Below, piece by piece: positions 10,800 through 23,890 of a DNA stretch of 64,000 bases. Positions within the stretch are counted from its first letter, which is position 1; the number at the start of each line of letters is the position of its first letter. A program made the position numbers and the translations under genes. The stretch spans positions 1 to 64,000 of the forward strand of contig JASANE010029219.1 in the NCBI GenBank assembly GCA_030248225.1, written 5' to 3'. The notes under the pieces were generated by a model, which saw only the letters and a list, made by a program, of their open reading frames with translations, did not search any database and had not been told where the DNA came from. The stretch comes from Trileptium ribeirensis. Its lineage: Eukaryota > Nematoda > Enoplea > Enoplida > Thoracostomopsidae.

Positions 10800-12960
10800 C
10801 AATAGAAATAATATTCAACAGTATACTACAAATATGACTTGAACATACTATATAACACAAATACGCCTTGAATTCGACAAAAAAGGTGACTATGCTCATT
10901 AAAGTGCAGTCAAACTACAATTATAATCAGGGTAATCATTGCGATTTATACTATTGAGCAAAATATAGCCAACAGTGAAAATATTCATGAATAGCGTCAC
11001 AAATAATGCGAATTGTAATGACAACATATACCGCAACTTCACGACCTTTGCGCATGATGTACAAATATAGTTCATGTAATTCACGAAACAGTGCAATACA
11101 AAATAATGAAATCTCATATAGATGTGCAGTAATATACCAGCGATTCGAGAAGAAAAACAGAACCGAAGGCACAACAATCATACATATTTAAAACCATATT
11201 ACGGCGAAATATAATCAATACACAACGGCAAATTGTTAGGAATGCAGTAGTCAACTATTCACGCTCACCCATGACATTTACGTTAATCTCGGCCGATTTT
11301 AGAGATTTAATGTAATGTTGCGGTTGGTCTTCTCAAAATGATGTCCATGTGTATTGCTGAAGATTAGTAACGATTCAGAAGGAGCCTGTTACATAAGCTT
11401 AAGTAGTATAAATGCTGAATAAGTGTGCCCTGCACTCGGTACAACACAGTTATTTTAATAGATTTTAAATAATAATGGTAATTGAATGTTGCTATAAATA
11501 TCGAACCATTCTTTTGCTGAAAAACTGATTGTCAATGGATTACATATACGGATATAGTTGTGACTGAATCGCTGTTTTAGGAGAACAACCGCCGACGACG
11601 TAGAGATTGATTCTGTCGGAGTCAAATTAACTTCTGGTTCTCTGTTCGTTGAGATGGAATTGGTTGGAAATATTATTGTGTAGTAATGGTATAATAATGT
11701 TAACGTATAACTATATTTTTCGTTACAACTGTTGGTCCTATTGTTTACATACACTATCCAATGTCGCTGAAAAAATATGTTTGAAAGATTTTACATTATC
11801 ACAACCCCTTATACTTACACTTTTGCAGTGTCATAGCATTTCAATCTGGTCTTTATTATTATACAACCAGTGGCGAACACACATTATCAATCATTACAGA
11901 TGAATACACAGGAAATATATACAAGGAGAACTAGCGTAGATGGTACCTATATTGATGTTAACACATTTGTACACATCACTACAAACTAACATTCGTTCGA
12001 AAGTCTCCTAGTCAACTTTTGTTTTATAAATTTTGCCAATGTTTATGGCAACTCGACATGTCATTGTCATCGAAATTCTACTTTTTTGAATTTATGAAAT
12101 TTCTCTTATAAGGGGCTACCAGGTGTATTTGGACTGTCTTTTAGCTTGACGTTCATGCATTAACGTGATATAATACGTAGCTTATTGTAGTAAATACAAC
12201 CTTCACAATAGCTTTAACAAACAGCAGGTACAGACCGGAGCTTGATCGCGGGACCGTTACTGTGGATCCGGGTTTTATTAAAGTTTGTCTGTATAGAGCG
12301 GCATTTACCGCTGAACTATGGAAGTAATCTTTTAGTCTAAAAATATTGTTTTCTAGCCCTTAAAAATGAAAGCACTCACTGCGTAAGGGCTTTACGTGGG
12401 GACTGGTTTCTCCAAATAGAGGGAGGGCCCCCAGGTTTATCGACTTCTCATAAGGCTTCCTATTTCATGCCATCCCCAATAAATTTTGGCCTTCCAAAGT
12501 ACTTTCTTGCGCGACTAAAAATTGGTGGATTTTTAGTTCATGAGCTAAAGAATATCCGAATTTGCCCACCTTTTTAGCTAAAAATACCCAAAATTTTCAC
12601 AATGGCGCTAAAATTTACGCTTTTATACTGCTGACAGTCAAAATAGGTTTTCGTCTGTTGTAGTACTCTTAGATGAACTGGGGAAATCGCACCGTGTCCT
12701 TTCAGTTCCTCCAGATTGGACACTAATATATCCCGCATATCGTGCTTCCCTATATTTTAGTAGTTTGGGGAAGTGAGCGCACAATATATGCACCTAAAAT
12801 GACTGTAACATTTCGAACGATCTAACGTCCAGCGAAAAGTGATCGTTTCTAGTGGTATATTGTTTCTACGTACGGTAAACCAATTAGCGAATTTCAGCTT
12901 ATGGCATTATCTTACTATAATACGAATTGTATTTAGCTATTCATATGCTTTTTACTAAGG
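10800..12960. other. Host noncoding stretch
   Basis: AT-rich, overlapping short frames on both strands without family resemblance. Around 12230-12325 the minus strand shows a box-A-like word (TAGTTCAGCGG) with a poor box B, perhaps an old tRNA-derived repeat. Confidence 0.35.
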
Positions 12961-12964
12961 TGAT

Positions 12965-13760
12965 CTGTGCTTAAATTATTCACATATTTACAATGTTGCA
13001 AATGCAGCCAAGCTGTAGCAGCTTTTTGAAGCATAGTTATGGGTAAATGATGTTTAAAATGATTCCGAAATTCTGTATGCAAATTGACCGAAGTTGGTAA
13101 TCCGCGGTGTACGGTTCGTTGTTGAAATGGATTTGGTTCCAGTTAAACGATAAACTTTGTTTATCGCTGCGTGTGTGCATCAAATATACGGTTCCCAGAT
13201 TAGAACACTGCGACAAGCGGGTAATATTTTTACGAAGTGCGTGTATATTAATATGTCATTCATATCGTCATTACTTGTATGCCCAATTATAGAAATTTCG
13301 TGCAGTACAGTGCACTGTGCCCGCTTTTTAACATGTGCTGGCCCTTGAATGTAACGCGTAGTTCAGGCGCTTTGTCATAAAAGATACTATATCCATAATT
13401 TTTTTGTTAATTTCACCAAAAGCACCATTACAGCGACCAGTGCTTAAGTGATTCATATATCTACAAAATTGTAAACACAAACATGTTAGGCTAGATTAAC
13501 TACTGTCAAATTTTTGACTCAAAATTATCGTGAAAATGATGTTTAATGATTCCGAAATTTTGCGGTCTGCTTGTATATAATATCATTTATATCGTCAGTA
13601 CTTGTATGCCAAATCATAGAAATATTTTGCAGTAAAGTGCACTTTACTCACTTATCTAACGTGTTGTGTTGGGGCTTGAATGTAACGCTTAATTCAGGCG
13701 TTGTTTATCATTATAAAATGTGCTATATATCTAAAAAAATTTGTTAATTTCGTAAAAAAC
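12965..13760. repeat. Diverged tandem duplication, two copies
   Basis: The stretch from about 12965 to 13420 reappears, diverged and with a deletion, from about 13436 to 13760. Examples are the matched words at 13253 and 13584, and the paired text around TGCTTAA at 12970 and 13440. No coding content. Confidence 0.65.
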
Positions 13761-13769
13761 AGTACGAAT

Positions 13770-15700
13770 GTTATTTGTTATACTTGAGGACAGCCATTTT
13801 TAATTATTTTTAGCAACACATGCACCTATGCTTGATTGTAATTCGAAAAGAAATATACTAGAGTATTGCAACGTTGTGTCACTTGTTTTACTTGAAGTAT
13901 ATATTCTGTAATATTTTATATATTGTTTGCTTATCTATATTATTTTGTATATGTACATATGTATATTGAACCGCGCATACAGGAGAGGCAGCCCAGGAAG
14001 AACCCAATTGGACGCCTCCGTCAAATTTTACCTAAAACATTTGGTGGCTCGAACTGTCACTGTTAAAATTTTTCGAAGGCGTGCGGGGGTTCCGTAGTCT
14101 ACCCTGGGGGTGCAAGTAAGGGCAACATTTGCTTCCTGGGAGTGAGTATCTATGAAAACACCTCCTTACGGCGCTGCTGTATCCGCTACCGTGTATATAT
14201 TTTCTATGTGGTGTTTTGCTTACAAAAAAACTATGACGACGATAATTAATTTTGGTAGAATAATTTTGAAGTTTTATGGTTAGCTACCATTTTTAGGTTT
14301 AAACTACACCTTACGGGTCGGAGAAACCTCCTGAGGCTGGCCTATAATTTTGATGGACAGTCGCCTGATTTGCGCAGGTTACCTACCTGTCTCCGCCAAG
14401 AATTTTCCACATGCGTACTTTTGGTTTAAATTGCAACGCTCTGTGTTGTATTTTACGTTTTTAACTATATATATATACTGCTGTGTGTAATACTGCTGTA
14501 TGGTATTTCGGGAAATCATATAACGGGCACTACGCCTGTCTTGTGTTTCAGATTTAATCAGCGATTTGTAGCCAATGTATTTTTGGCTTCATTGCTGTGC
14601 AAATCATATTACATCCAGTGTGAACCATGTTATATATTGCCATGTCGCTATAGCAACACTGTATTAAATGTACTCATGGCTAAGAACTTGACTATTATGA
14701 TGACTCACTATCGTTTCAGTTCAATGTAGCCTTTAGACCACTAAATAAAGACTACATGTTTTAAATAGGCAATTTGGTGCGTTAATATCGTTTGTTTAGT
14801 CGTACTGGTACTTGATCATTGAAGCACGTCTGCACCAGAGATAAGCAAAATCTGGAAAGCTTTTAAACCGGTATTTCGGTATGGTTTTTGCCTTTTGCTA
14901 GAACTGCAATCGGAACACGACTTTCGCCGAAACCGTAACCGGAATTTTGGTTATCGGACATTTATATCCAAAAGCTTGTAGTTAAATTTTCTGCGATATT
15001 TATGTTACATTTAGGTACTAAAAACATGACTTTCAAAATAGGTATGGATATATGAATAGCTGCTTTAGTTTTTTATTATGTAATTTTGCTCTCAATTTTT
15101 AGTAAAAAATATTTGCTGACCTGCAATACAATTGGTTGAAGCAGAAGTAATATATATATTATATATATCATAGAACTACATATTACTATATAGTGATTTA
15201 ATACTGGTAATGGCAATAAAAGATACGAAACTTTACATTGAGCGATCTTAGGTTATGCGTGCAATGTTTTGGTGTGTGTCTGCAGTAAACATAATATTAG
15301 TGTTGCTTTTTGCTTCGAACAGATAATATCGCGACGAAAAAGGCTGCGGCCGCGCTCAAATCGCAATCCCGTCTTACTCCGCCGCAACATGTATTATATA
15401 CTGGCTGTTGCTAATTTATTGATCGCGTTTTCTTGCATGCTTCGGCCATGTCCAGGGTTTATATGTTTATTAGTCGCATGTCTCCACTACGTGCCTACTG
15501 ATGATAGCCTTATTCCTGCGAAGCATGGACGGTCTAAATTGTTTAGACACAATCGACAATATTCTAAAATGTTTAGACCCAGTCATATACAGCCAACACA
15601 GCACACATGAGAGTTTGTCGTGTGACAGAATTTGCTATTGTTAAAATTCTACGTACAAGTCAAGAAGCTTAGCATTAAGCCTTTCATGCCGGAATTAAAT
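13770..15700. other. Host noncoding stretch
   Basis: AT-rich. The longest host open frame (15269-15610, 113 codons, one hydrophobic stretch) has no recognisable family and no codon pattern that persuades me. Confidence 0.4.
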
Positions 15701-15727
15701 TTGTGTATCGTGCAATGTTTGACAAAC

Positions 15728-15803
15728 TAAGCCTCCGCCAGTAATCGAACTCGGGACGTGCTAGTAAAACTTGTGAACGCAAACCACTGAGCTATCGGGG
15801 AGC
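15728..15803 (-). other. tRNA-like sequence, probable tRNA-derived SINE head or tRNA pseudogene
   Basis: The minus strand contains a good pol III box A (TAGCTCAGTGGT) and, at tRNA-like distance, a box-B-like GAGTTCGATTAC. Acceptor and T-arm pairing are poor, so it is not a functional tRNA. It lies just outside the end of retroelement A. Confidence 0.5.
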
Positions 15804-16893
15804 TGTTTCTCGGTTCCTTAACGTGAGCGAATTAGAACGCACGTTCACACCTACAACAAACTCAGTAAACACAACGAGTCGCAATGTGGGTGAGTTTCAT
15901 TTGGACCTAGTAGGCATGAAAGGATTAGTTGTGCAATGTACTAGGACCAATTCTGGCCCTAAGGGATCCCAGCTGCGCCACGGTTCACTCTATTGTGGTT
16001 CCCGGACAACCCCGGCTTCCACGACTCCCCGGTGATCTAAGCGATGACCTAAGGGAACCGCTTAGCTTAGCAGGCTGCCGGTGGGTTAACCAGGGTGTTC
16101 GGCCTGGCCCCTGTAGTTTCCCACGTGTCTCATGGTATGAGGTCCCCCGAGGGAGAGTCAACCCTTAAGGCTGCTCACAGGTAATAAGGCTGACTCGCCT
16201 TTCCCTCATCCGCTTAATCCCCTAAGCGGGGTTCTCTGATCCTAGTACAGCCTGAGTAAGGTTCCCCATTTGTCAAAGACTATTGGTGGGTGCACGGTCA
16301 TGATCCTAATAGCGGCCCAGTGTTGGTTGTGATTCTTGACGATATTCCTTATTCTAGTCCTAGCAGACTTTACCTAGTAACTCGAACAACACTAGGGCAT
16401 TGAGGCGAGGGCCCCAATCCCTTGAAGGTCAAGATTCTAAATACTAGAATAATATGTTAGGTGGCGAACTACGCAGAGCAGTGGTTGGCTATGCGGCTCT
16501 TGCGGCGGGGACGCTTTTGATGGCGCACGCAACCACAGGGATAGTGCGGGGTACAGAAGGTTGCCTGCTCGGGCCTTAAAGCAAGGTCCTGGGGGTGAAT
16601 CTGTATCAACGGATGAGATCTATACGGTACAGGGTGGTGTTTGATTTGCTCGCGATAACGTAGGATTCATTTAGGCTCAAGGTCTCTAAAGATTTTCCGT
16701 TGAAAAAGATTTCCAGAACTTTCACTGAGGGTCAGAATATTAAGTAAGACTCCGAACTGCTTAAATAAATAAGAACACGATTCAACTCATTTACTGTTGA
16801 GTCACATTTGTGTTATTTGCACACTATAAACACTGCCCAATCGGGGCACATCGCAACTTATTTACAACATTTATGATATAATGAGTTTGAGTC

Positions 16894-16913
16894 GGGTATC
16901 CTGCAAGATACCC
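16894..16913. other. Covarying stem-loop in the terminal repeat, copy A
   Basis: GGGTATC, loop CTGCAA, GATACCC. The other repeat (39499-39518) has GGGTACC, the same loop, GGTACCC: one base pair changed on both sides, the loop unchanged. Confidence 0.7.
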
Positions 16914-17605
16914 CGAGATAAAATTTGTAACTCTTTCCGACGCGACGCTCTAGAGACTTTGACTAAGCTTTTCTAGAACTGCGGTATCCTAAAATTTTGA
17001 TTGGACTAACCCGACGAGATATCTGAAACCGACGGGTGCCTCGACAATTTTACGATGGGGATCTCATGTTAATTTGGTCCAAAAACTTTGTAAAATTTCG
17101 ACGGCGACTGGAGCGACCAGCGAAAGACCCGACTAATTTCAACTCACTCCCAGAGGGCTCCGGGAGTCGGTTCCGACGTAGATTCTCCCCGTGGTTGCAC
17201 GGTTAGAGAAACCACATCCCACCAAAGTGTAATACGATTTAACCCACCGTCAGCTCCAGTCCCCGTTTTGCTCTATGCTCAACTAATGAGCCTTCTCAAA
17301 CTTTGTCACGTCCAGGTCCGCTGTCGTTTGCATCAGTATTTAACCAGAAGCAGAGGAAACAGCGAACGAATGAGGATTCGACGCTGTAGCTCGATTTCAA
17401 ACAATTGGGGACAACGCATGTCACCCGAGGATGCAAACGGCTACGTCCTTAGCATAGTTCTCTTTATCACCCTTAAATTTTGGCTGAGACCTAGTTAGAG
17501 AAATTTTGGTCCTTATCATGTAAAACAGAACTATTGTCACTGAATTTTCCTTAACCTAGAAATTTCATAAAAATGCCCTTTGACTAAATTTAACAATTTT
17601 GATCA

Positions 17606-17643
17606 CTCCTCGGACCTGCGAAAGAAGAAAAACGTCCGAGGAG
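17606..17643. other. Conserved 10-bp stem-loop, copy A
   Basis: CTCCTCGGAC and GTCCGAGGAG pair perfectly across an 18-base loop. The stem is identical in the other repeat (40252-40290) while the loop has changed freely, which suggests a selected structure. Confidence 0.7.
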
Positions 17644-19291
17644 CGGGGAACCAGCCGAAAACACGCGAGCGAGACTAATTTCGAATAATTTTGATGCATT
17701 TTGAGAATTTCGGCGGGGTCCGACCTTTACGGGCGCGCGGAGCATCCTTCCGACGCTCCAACGTCCGCAAAGAGCAGCCCTTGCGTGGTTGTGAAAATAC
17801 TAAACCCAGGGGAGGCTCTCCACCGTAGAGGTACGGCGAGAAACCACCCCAGGGAATCAAAAGAAAAACAAAAAACAATCGAAAGACCCTAAACAAAGAA
17901 TAAAATGCAATGGCGACAACCGCCAAAACAGCTTAAGAGTTCGACTGGCTCCGATCGGGGAATCGGGCAGTCTCCTTATATACTCTGCTTAGCCCCCCCC
18001 TTTTTACTAGCTAGTTGTCCAATCCTTGATAAAGCCGACAAAACACACTTCAAAAGCCGAAACTGGGCTACATATGTACAGCGAATTAATTTAAACTTGC
18101 AAACAGCGGCCTGATATCTGTAAGAAAACACACACAATATACGAGCCTTCGTAAAATAACAACCAGCTACACGCAGGCCCTGACAAACATTAGCGAGCTC
18201 GTAGACAGCGGCGACTTACAGCGAGCAGTGGCCGAAACGTGCCAAAAGAGCACGTAAACAAGACAGAACCTCGCGCTGGTCGGCGCGGGGTTTCCAAAAC
18301 AATAAAATATAAAAGCGCTGTAGGCGCTCAAGATAAATGTAAATTTTTGTAGTCTTTTCTTTATATTTCAGGAACGGTGAGGAGTAGGCGGCCGGGGGCG
18401 GGATCATATCCATGCCCTGGCTGGTCGCCTGCTCATGAGAGCCCCAATTTTAATGTAGTTCCCCTAGGAGGCCCGTTAGAGGCCCGTTTCTGCGTGCGAA
18501 ATAGAAAAGTCTTGGGTTCCAGATGAGTTATGGGGATCCTGCGGAGGTGGCCCCGGTTTTCAGTGAAATGGTTAGTATAGTGCCCAATCGAGGTATAGGG
18601 CTCCAAAAATTGGGGAGTTTTGGTTTGAGACGTAGTGATTTAGGGCCCTGAAGTTTGAGAGTATAAACGCGGGATCGGGGGTTCATAAGTATTTACGGGT
18701 TGGGAGTATGTTGACCCGAAGGAACAATTTTGAAGCCTTAAAGATCCCTTATCACGATGTTATCACCCCTTTGTGCCTAACCTAATAAAATATCCCAAAA
18801 TTTCCGAAATGATAGAACACCCCTTAGAAGTTGAAGTCAGTCGTCTTGTCACTTGGTTCTAGCGTTTCCTAAAATACGAAGTAACTGTTCACAGCCTCCC
18901 ATAATATATATATATGTGTGCACAAGCTCATTATTCACTTTCCCGCATGTCAGGATAGGTCTTCCCAGGTCCCAAAACATCAGAAAGCCCAAAAACGCAT
19001 TTTTGTCATGACGGTTTTGTACAACACCCCGACCCATCCTGACACTTGGCGTCTTGTACAATACACGTTTTATCATGATACAACAATTATGAATACGGAA
19101 CATTTTCGAATGCGCACCGGAACCGACCCTGGGGCACCTAGTTAACAAAATTGGTTAAGTTCGATTGTGGTGATACGTGAAGTCTATCCCCTTGTCCCCG
19201 GCCGATCCGAATACGCATCCGTACCATCCCCAAATACAAATCAATAGCATAGTTATGCAAATTATTTATAACCAGTAATGATCCTGGGATC

Positions 19292-19469
19292 GATCGGATA
19301 CCTCTGTAGTAGACATTTGATTCAATTTTGGTGCGAAATCACCCCGCGCACCTCGGGCTGGTGGAGCGTGATAACGTGTTTATAGAATACGATACGATAT
19401 TTTATTTTATTCAACACAGTTATCAATACCTCAATACATCCTTGGATCACGCTCCACCGGTATCCGATC
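19292..19469. other. Large conserved branched inverted-repeat structure, copy A
   Basis: Outer stem GATCGGATACC (19292-19302) with GGTATCCGATC (19459-19469). Inner stem GGTGGAGCGTGAT (19360-19372) with ATCACGCTCCACC (19446-19458). A side hairpin GGTGCG (19330-19335) with CGCACC (19347-19352) lies on the left arm. The parts form a three-way junction. Stem arms are unchanged in the other repeat (42040-42221), whereas the long loop has diverged. Confidence 0.75.
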
Positions 19470-19531
19470 GCCCTTTAACCGTTGAATTTTGAGCCCGTTT
19501 GGCCTGGTTTCGAATATTTAGAATTTGGTAT

Positions 19532-20209
19532 AAAAACTCGGGCTGTTACATCTCTTAAAATTTTTTGAATTTTATAGACTCCTTACTTATGGTAGTAAGT
19601 TAAATTTGTTGAAATGTGAAAAGAAAGTGAAAATTTTGATGAGTAGTTCCATATGATGTACAGCCCTTGATTTCAATTAAGAAAATTGGTGTGAAATTTG
19701 AAAAAATTGGCCCGTTTGGGCGTGAAATTTGTAACACTTAGCCCATTTGGGCTTAAAATTGCAGTAAATTTCGAAAGTTTTTCGAAAAATTTGCCAAAAA
19801 TTGTTAAAATTTGCTAAAACGAGGGTAGAAGGACGATCAATTTGTTTGGTTATCGCCAAAAACGCGTCCCAAAAACTCGGGCTGTTACATCTCTTAAAAT
19901 TTTTTGGATTTTATAGACTCCTTACTTATGGTAAAAGTTAAATTTGTTGAAATGTGAAAAGAAAGTGAAAATTTTGATGAGTAGTTCCATATGATGTACA
20001 GCCCTTGATTTCAATTAAGAAAATTGGTGTGAAATCTGAAAAATTGGCCCGCTTGGGCGTGAAATTTGTAGCACTTAGCCCATTTGGGCTTAAAATTGCC
20101 CTAAATTCCGAAAAATTTTCCAAAAATTTCCGAAAAATTTATTAAAATTTGGCTAAAACGAGGGTAGAAGGACGATCAATTTGTTTGGTTATCACCAAAA
20201 ACGCGTCCC
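19532..20209. repeat. 339-bp tandem duplication, two copies (copy A only)
   Basis: Units 19532-19870 and 19871-20209, each beginning AAAAACTCGGGCTG and ending ACGCGTCCC, with few differences. The other terminal repeat holds a single unit (about 42287-42627), so the duplication arose in this lineage. Confidence 0.9.
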
Positions 20210-20993
20210 TTCTCCCTTTATTTTCGGTAATTTTGGAAGTTTTCCCTTATGGGTTGTAATATTTTATGCCTGTTCCTAAAATTTTGGGTCTTTAAGATAT
20301 GTTTCTGAAAAAATGCCACTTATCGTTATTCGCAAGATCCACCATGTGGCTCCTTGCCGCATATAACATGACATTGTATAACATACTCATGTATATAGAT
20401 ATAGATATATATGTACAATTACAATGTTTTAGCGCGTACCTCCACATTGGGTTCGGGTTTGAAAATAGATCCCTTTTTTATTTTCAGGTAACTCCCAGGA
20501 AATGGTCCGGCCGCCGGGGTGCCTATTCCCAGAAGTTCCCATTTCTTGAAATTTCGGTAGTCTTGCTAGATAATTCATAATTAGGTTTCGCTCGGTTTAC
20601 CATAATTTTGGAAATGATTGTTATCATGATCAGGTTACTTAGGTGCCGCCTATACTATTCGTGATAATTAGTTTGACTATTTTAGTTTGTACTAAAGTTA
20701 TACTTTATTCGCTCTAATTTAAGTACCAAGCTTCGCTATTATTAGGTTATTCAGAAGTGGCATTGGTCCGTTCGCGATGCACAGTTTGGTGATTTGCGTT
20801 TGTGCACTACTTTGCTCGCCCTACACTGTCCTACCGGTTATTTGCTATACCGTGTTTATGTTCGTCGTAGCTCGTTATTTCACGCTTTTCTTGTTCCAGC
20901 CATCCTTATCCACTACCTATGTTTTTTAGAATACTCGCACGCTCACTCCTACTTTTCTAATGGTCCACGCGCTATGCCCCTTATTGCACTCGC

Positions 20994-22320
20994 CTACCGC
21001 GTTAAGCGTCCAAGTTCGGCATCGCGCACCAACTGGCTAACCCACTCCCGCAAATTACGCAGGCAGTACTTGGAAACCATTGGCTCCTCGAACTGTGGGC
21101 GCTCTTGCCATTCCATATGCGGTTCGTCTCGTTCCCAGGCGTCCGCGGCGTTGAAAGCGACTGGCCAGTTTGGGAAGTAGACGTTGTGGAATGCGTCGTG
21201 CTGTTGCCGATGGTTAGCGACTATGCGTTTGAATTCGATGGTCCAGGACATTGCATCCTGGTTGGTCGCGGCCCATCGGGGTATCGGCGGTGCGACGACA
21301 ATGGGTGCTCGTGTTGGCACCCGCCGCGATAGCATTCCTAGATGGCGTTTTATCTTCTTGAAGGCTGCATTAGGGTTGGTCGCATGGAGCTGCTCCAGTT
21401 GCGCCTTCCGGTAAATGTATTGATAGCCTCCAAGTAAGATGACGTATTTGGTTAGCGGCGTTAGGACAGCGCTGGCGAGTTGGGTCATGCGTATTAGCGT
21501 GGTGCCAGGCCATGCGCAAACCAGCCACTTATTGTCGTTGGCTATTTCCAGCAACGGCAGCGGGAGTGCGTCGCCCATAATAATAACGTGCGGCCAGCAA
21601 GCGTACCCAGTAGTGAGGTACTCACGCACCTCCTCCAAGAGCCTCCCCATGACATTGTGGCAGTGTCTGGGTTGTTCGCCCTGCCGCAACTGCTGGATCG
21701 TGCGCCCGACACCCCAGAAGGTATCTGTCGTTACCTCCAGGAGCGAGGGGTCGCCGGTAAGGTGCAGAATCCGCGCGTAGCTGGGAATGGTAAATTTACG
21801 AAGTAGTATTGGCCGCATGATGTGTTCTAGCAAGGGTTTGAACCGGGCACTTGTAATATTGTCGACTAGCTCGTCCTTCAGTGCCCGTGCTCTCGCCTTT
21901 ATTTGCTGCGGCGTGACGATCATGTCCATGAGTTCTTTGGCCGCTTCCATCAGGCCGAGTACAAGAAGCACTCTTACCTGGTAATGTTGTTCGACGGTTG
22001 GGGCCGTCGTGATGAAAGGGCGTCGCTGCCTCGTGCATGTTGGACCGCTCCGGCCACTCGGTACCGTGCGATAGGAACGGGACATAGGGCTGTGTTAAGT
22101 CGACGTGGTAGGTCGGGATGCTGGGCATGCGATATGTCGTTGCTTCGGGCGGAGCGTAGGGCCCGGTTGTTGATAATCGTCGGGCTAGTCCGCCTTCAGA
22201 CCGTCTGGTATCATTGTCATTGTGCCGCCTAACGCCGTTGCCCACTTGACTCTCGTTGCGTCGCCGAGCGCTGCAGTCGTCCGTGTTGTTCTCATCGCGT
22301 TGCCGAACGCTGTTGTCCAT
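20994..22320 (-). pseudogene. ORF4 of copy A: NADAR-like plus SGNH-like protein, frameshifted
   Basis: Second accessory gene after pol. Compared with the open copy B gene (43293-44630), an 8-bp deletion near 22010 shifts the frame, leaving an N-terminal piece starting at 22320 and a 363-codon C-terminal piece. Otherwise the sequence is well kept: P-T-V-E-Q-H-Y-Q, the K-F...L-T-G-D...T-F-W-G-V-G block, N-V-M-G-R-L-L-E-E-V-R-E-Y-L, then the V-I-I-M-G-D-A and I-L-L-G-G-Y blocks of the second domain. See the copy B entry for interpretation. The single lesion suggests that decay is recent. Confidence 0.75.
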
Positions 22321-22552
22321 CTGTAATAATACATCTTTTATAGGTTTCGTCCCGTTTCACAACAGTCGATTTGCGCTACGCATTCTGGTGCAACCAAATA
22401 CAATGGCCTGCGCAATTCCCAACTCTACGCTTGATTCTCTCGCGTGCGTCTGCAGACGGAGTTTTCTATGCCCTAAGAGGCTGCGTTTTCTACTGTTCTA
22501 GGGTGTTCTATGACTTCTCACTGGTTACCTACCTTCTTTTGGCTGGAGGTGC

Positions 22553-23821
22553 CTACGTGCAAATAAGTTCCCTTCTAAGTCCTATTCTTCTTCTTCTTTG
22601 TCGCCTCTGCGTTGTTCGCCGAGGCGAAATGAGTCCGGTACAGCAAACGTAATGGTCCACCCAATTGACCAGCTCCGTATGATAAGCGGGCGCTACCACT
22701 GGCTCAGACCATCGTTGACGATCCTCACCCCGGTTGAACGGTCCGACCGTATCCCAGGCTTCGGGCGCCGTTAATGGTACCGACCATGCGGGCATGATGA
22801 CGTTCCGCAGGGCCTGATGTTGCTCGGTGAGGCGCAGTTTTCGGGTGCGCAGCTCCGTCGCCCATGCTTCGCTGGTATAGTTCGTAGCGTTCCACTGCGG
22901 TGGTGGCGGAGCGACGTAGACGGCCGCATTTTCCCGGAGGCGCCGTTCGAGCACCTCCAGTTTCCGCTTAATGCGCTTGGTGAACGCACTGGGCGAATAG
23001 ACCTTGCGGTCGGCCTGCCACAGTTTGCCATAACCGCCGACGATGATCACGCAGTCCGTTTGCGGCGTAACGAACGCGTTGGCCCATTGGACTAGGTCGG
23101 CCATCTCCATACGCGGCCAAGCGAATACCAGCCAATTATGCTGATCGGCGACGTTAAGTAGCGGCAATGCTTGCTCGTCGCCCACGACGACGACTTGGGG
23201 CCATCGCACGAGGTCATCCCGATGGTATGCCCGGATTTCCTAAAGCAGGCGACCCGTCACGTTGTGGAACGTCCGGTCACAGCAACATTGAATGTGTGTC
23301 GTACCGGTACCCCAGAAATCGTCGAAAGCCGCGCTGAGCAAGAGTCGGTCGCCGGTGGCTGCCAACTCCTCCGCACATTCGATCATGCCGAACTTTGTCA
23401 GTAAAATCGGCCGCATGATGTGCGGGTAATAGGCTTGGAGCATATGCCGCCTTTTGAGCGGCAGCCGACGAAGTAAGGCAATGCTGCGGAGTTGCAGCTC
23501 CGTTGGGCTGATGTCTGCTTTAGCCAGTTCCTTTCCGGCGTTATCGAAGCCCAGCAGCTCCAGGATGCTGAGGTGAAGATGTTCGGACGCGCTGGACAGT
23601 CGCCGCCCGTTATGCTCGAAGGTGTCAATTGTAGTAGTTTCGTTGGCGAGCAGGGGTCGACAGGTGCCTTTAGAGGCAAAGATTTGCACGAGCGGCCCTC
23701 GTTGAATGCGGTAGATGGGCACCGCCGGGTAAACGCCGCCGCCACAAACCATCGGTACGTGCGGCACGCCTTTTGGTATCAGCGGCCTTCGGATGTCGTT
23801 GGTGCTGTAGCTTCGTCGCAT
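22553..23821 (-). pseudogene. ORF3 of copy A: NADAR-like plus SGNH-like protein, one nonsense codon
   Basis: First accessory gene after pol. It is paralogous to ORF4 and nearly identical to copy B ORF3 (44889-46118). A TAG at 23240-23242, where copy B has a glutamate codon in L-L-E-E-I-R, separates a 193-codon N-terminal part (NADAR-like) from a 218-codon C-terminal part (SGNH-like). The break falls close to the boundary between the two domains, so the N-terminal part alone could still be made. ORF3 starts about 80 bases past the polypurine tract that follows pol. Confidence 0.75.
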
Positions 23822-23890
23822 CTATAATGTGTATATCGAAGTAAGCCTGAGTGTAAGGATAGGCTTGTTTACCTGTGAATGTGTTCCTGA

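Noticed and set aside
12225..12325. tRNA gene on the minus strand
   Set aside because: Box A is good, but box B and stems are poor; at most an old SINE.
15269..15610. 113-codon open frame in host DNA
   Set aside because: No family resemblance, no splice or codon support; a chance frame is likely.
19292..19469. Hammerhead ribozyme in the branched LTR structure
   Set aside because: I see no CTGANGA and GAAA core in the right arrangement.
21105..23827. Plus-strand open frames over ORF3 and ORF4
   Set aside because: They are antisense shadows: the minus-strand frames are conserved between copies and carry the domain patterns.
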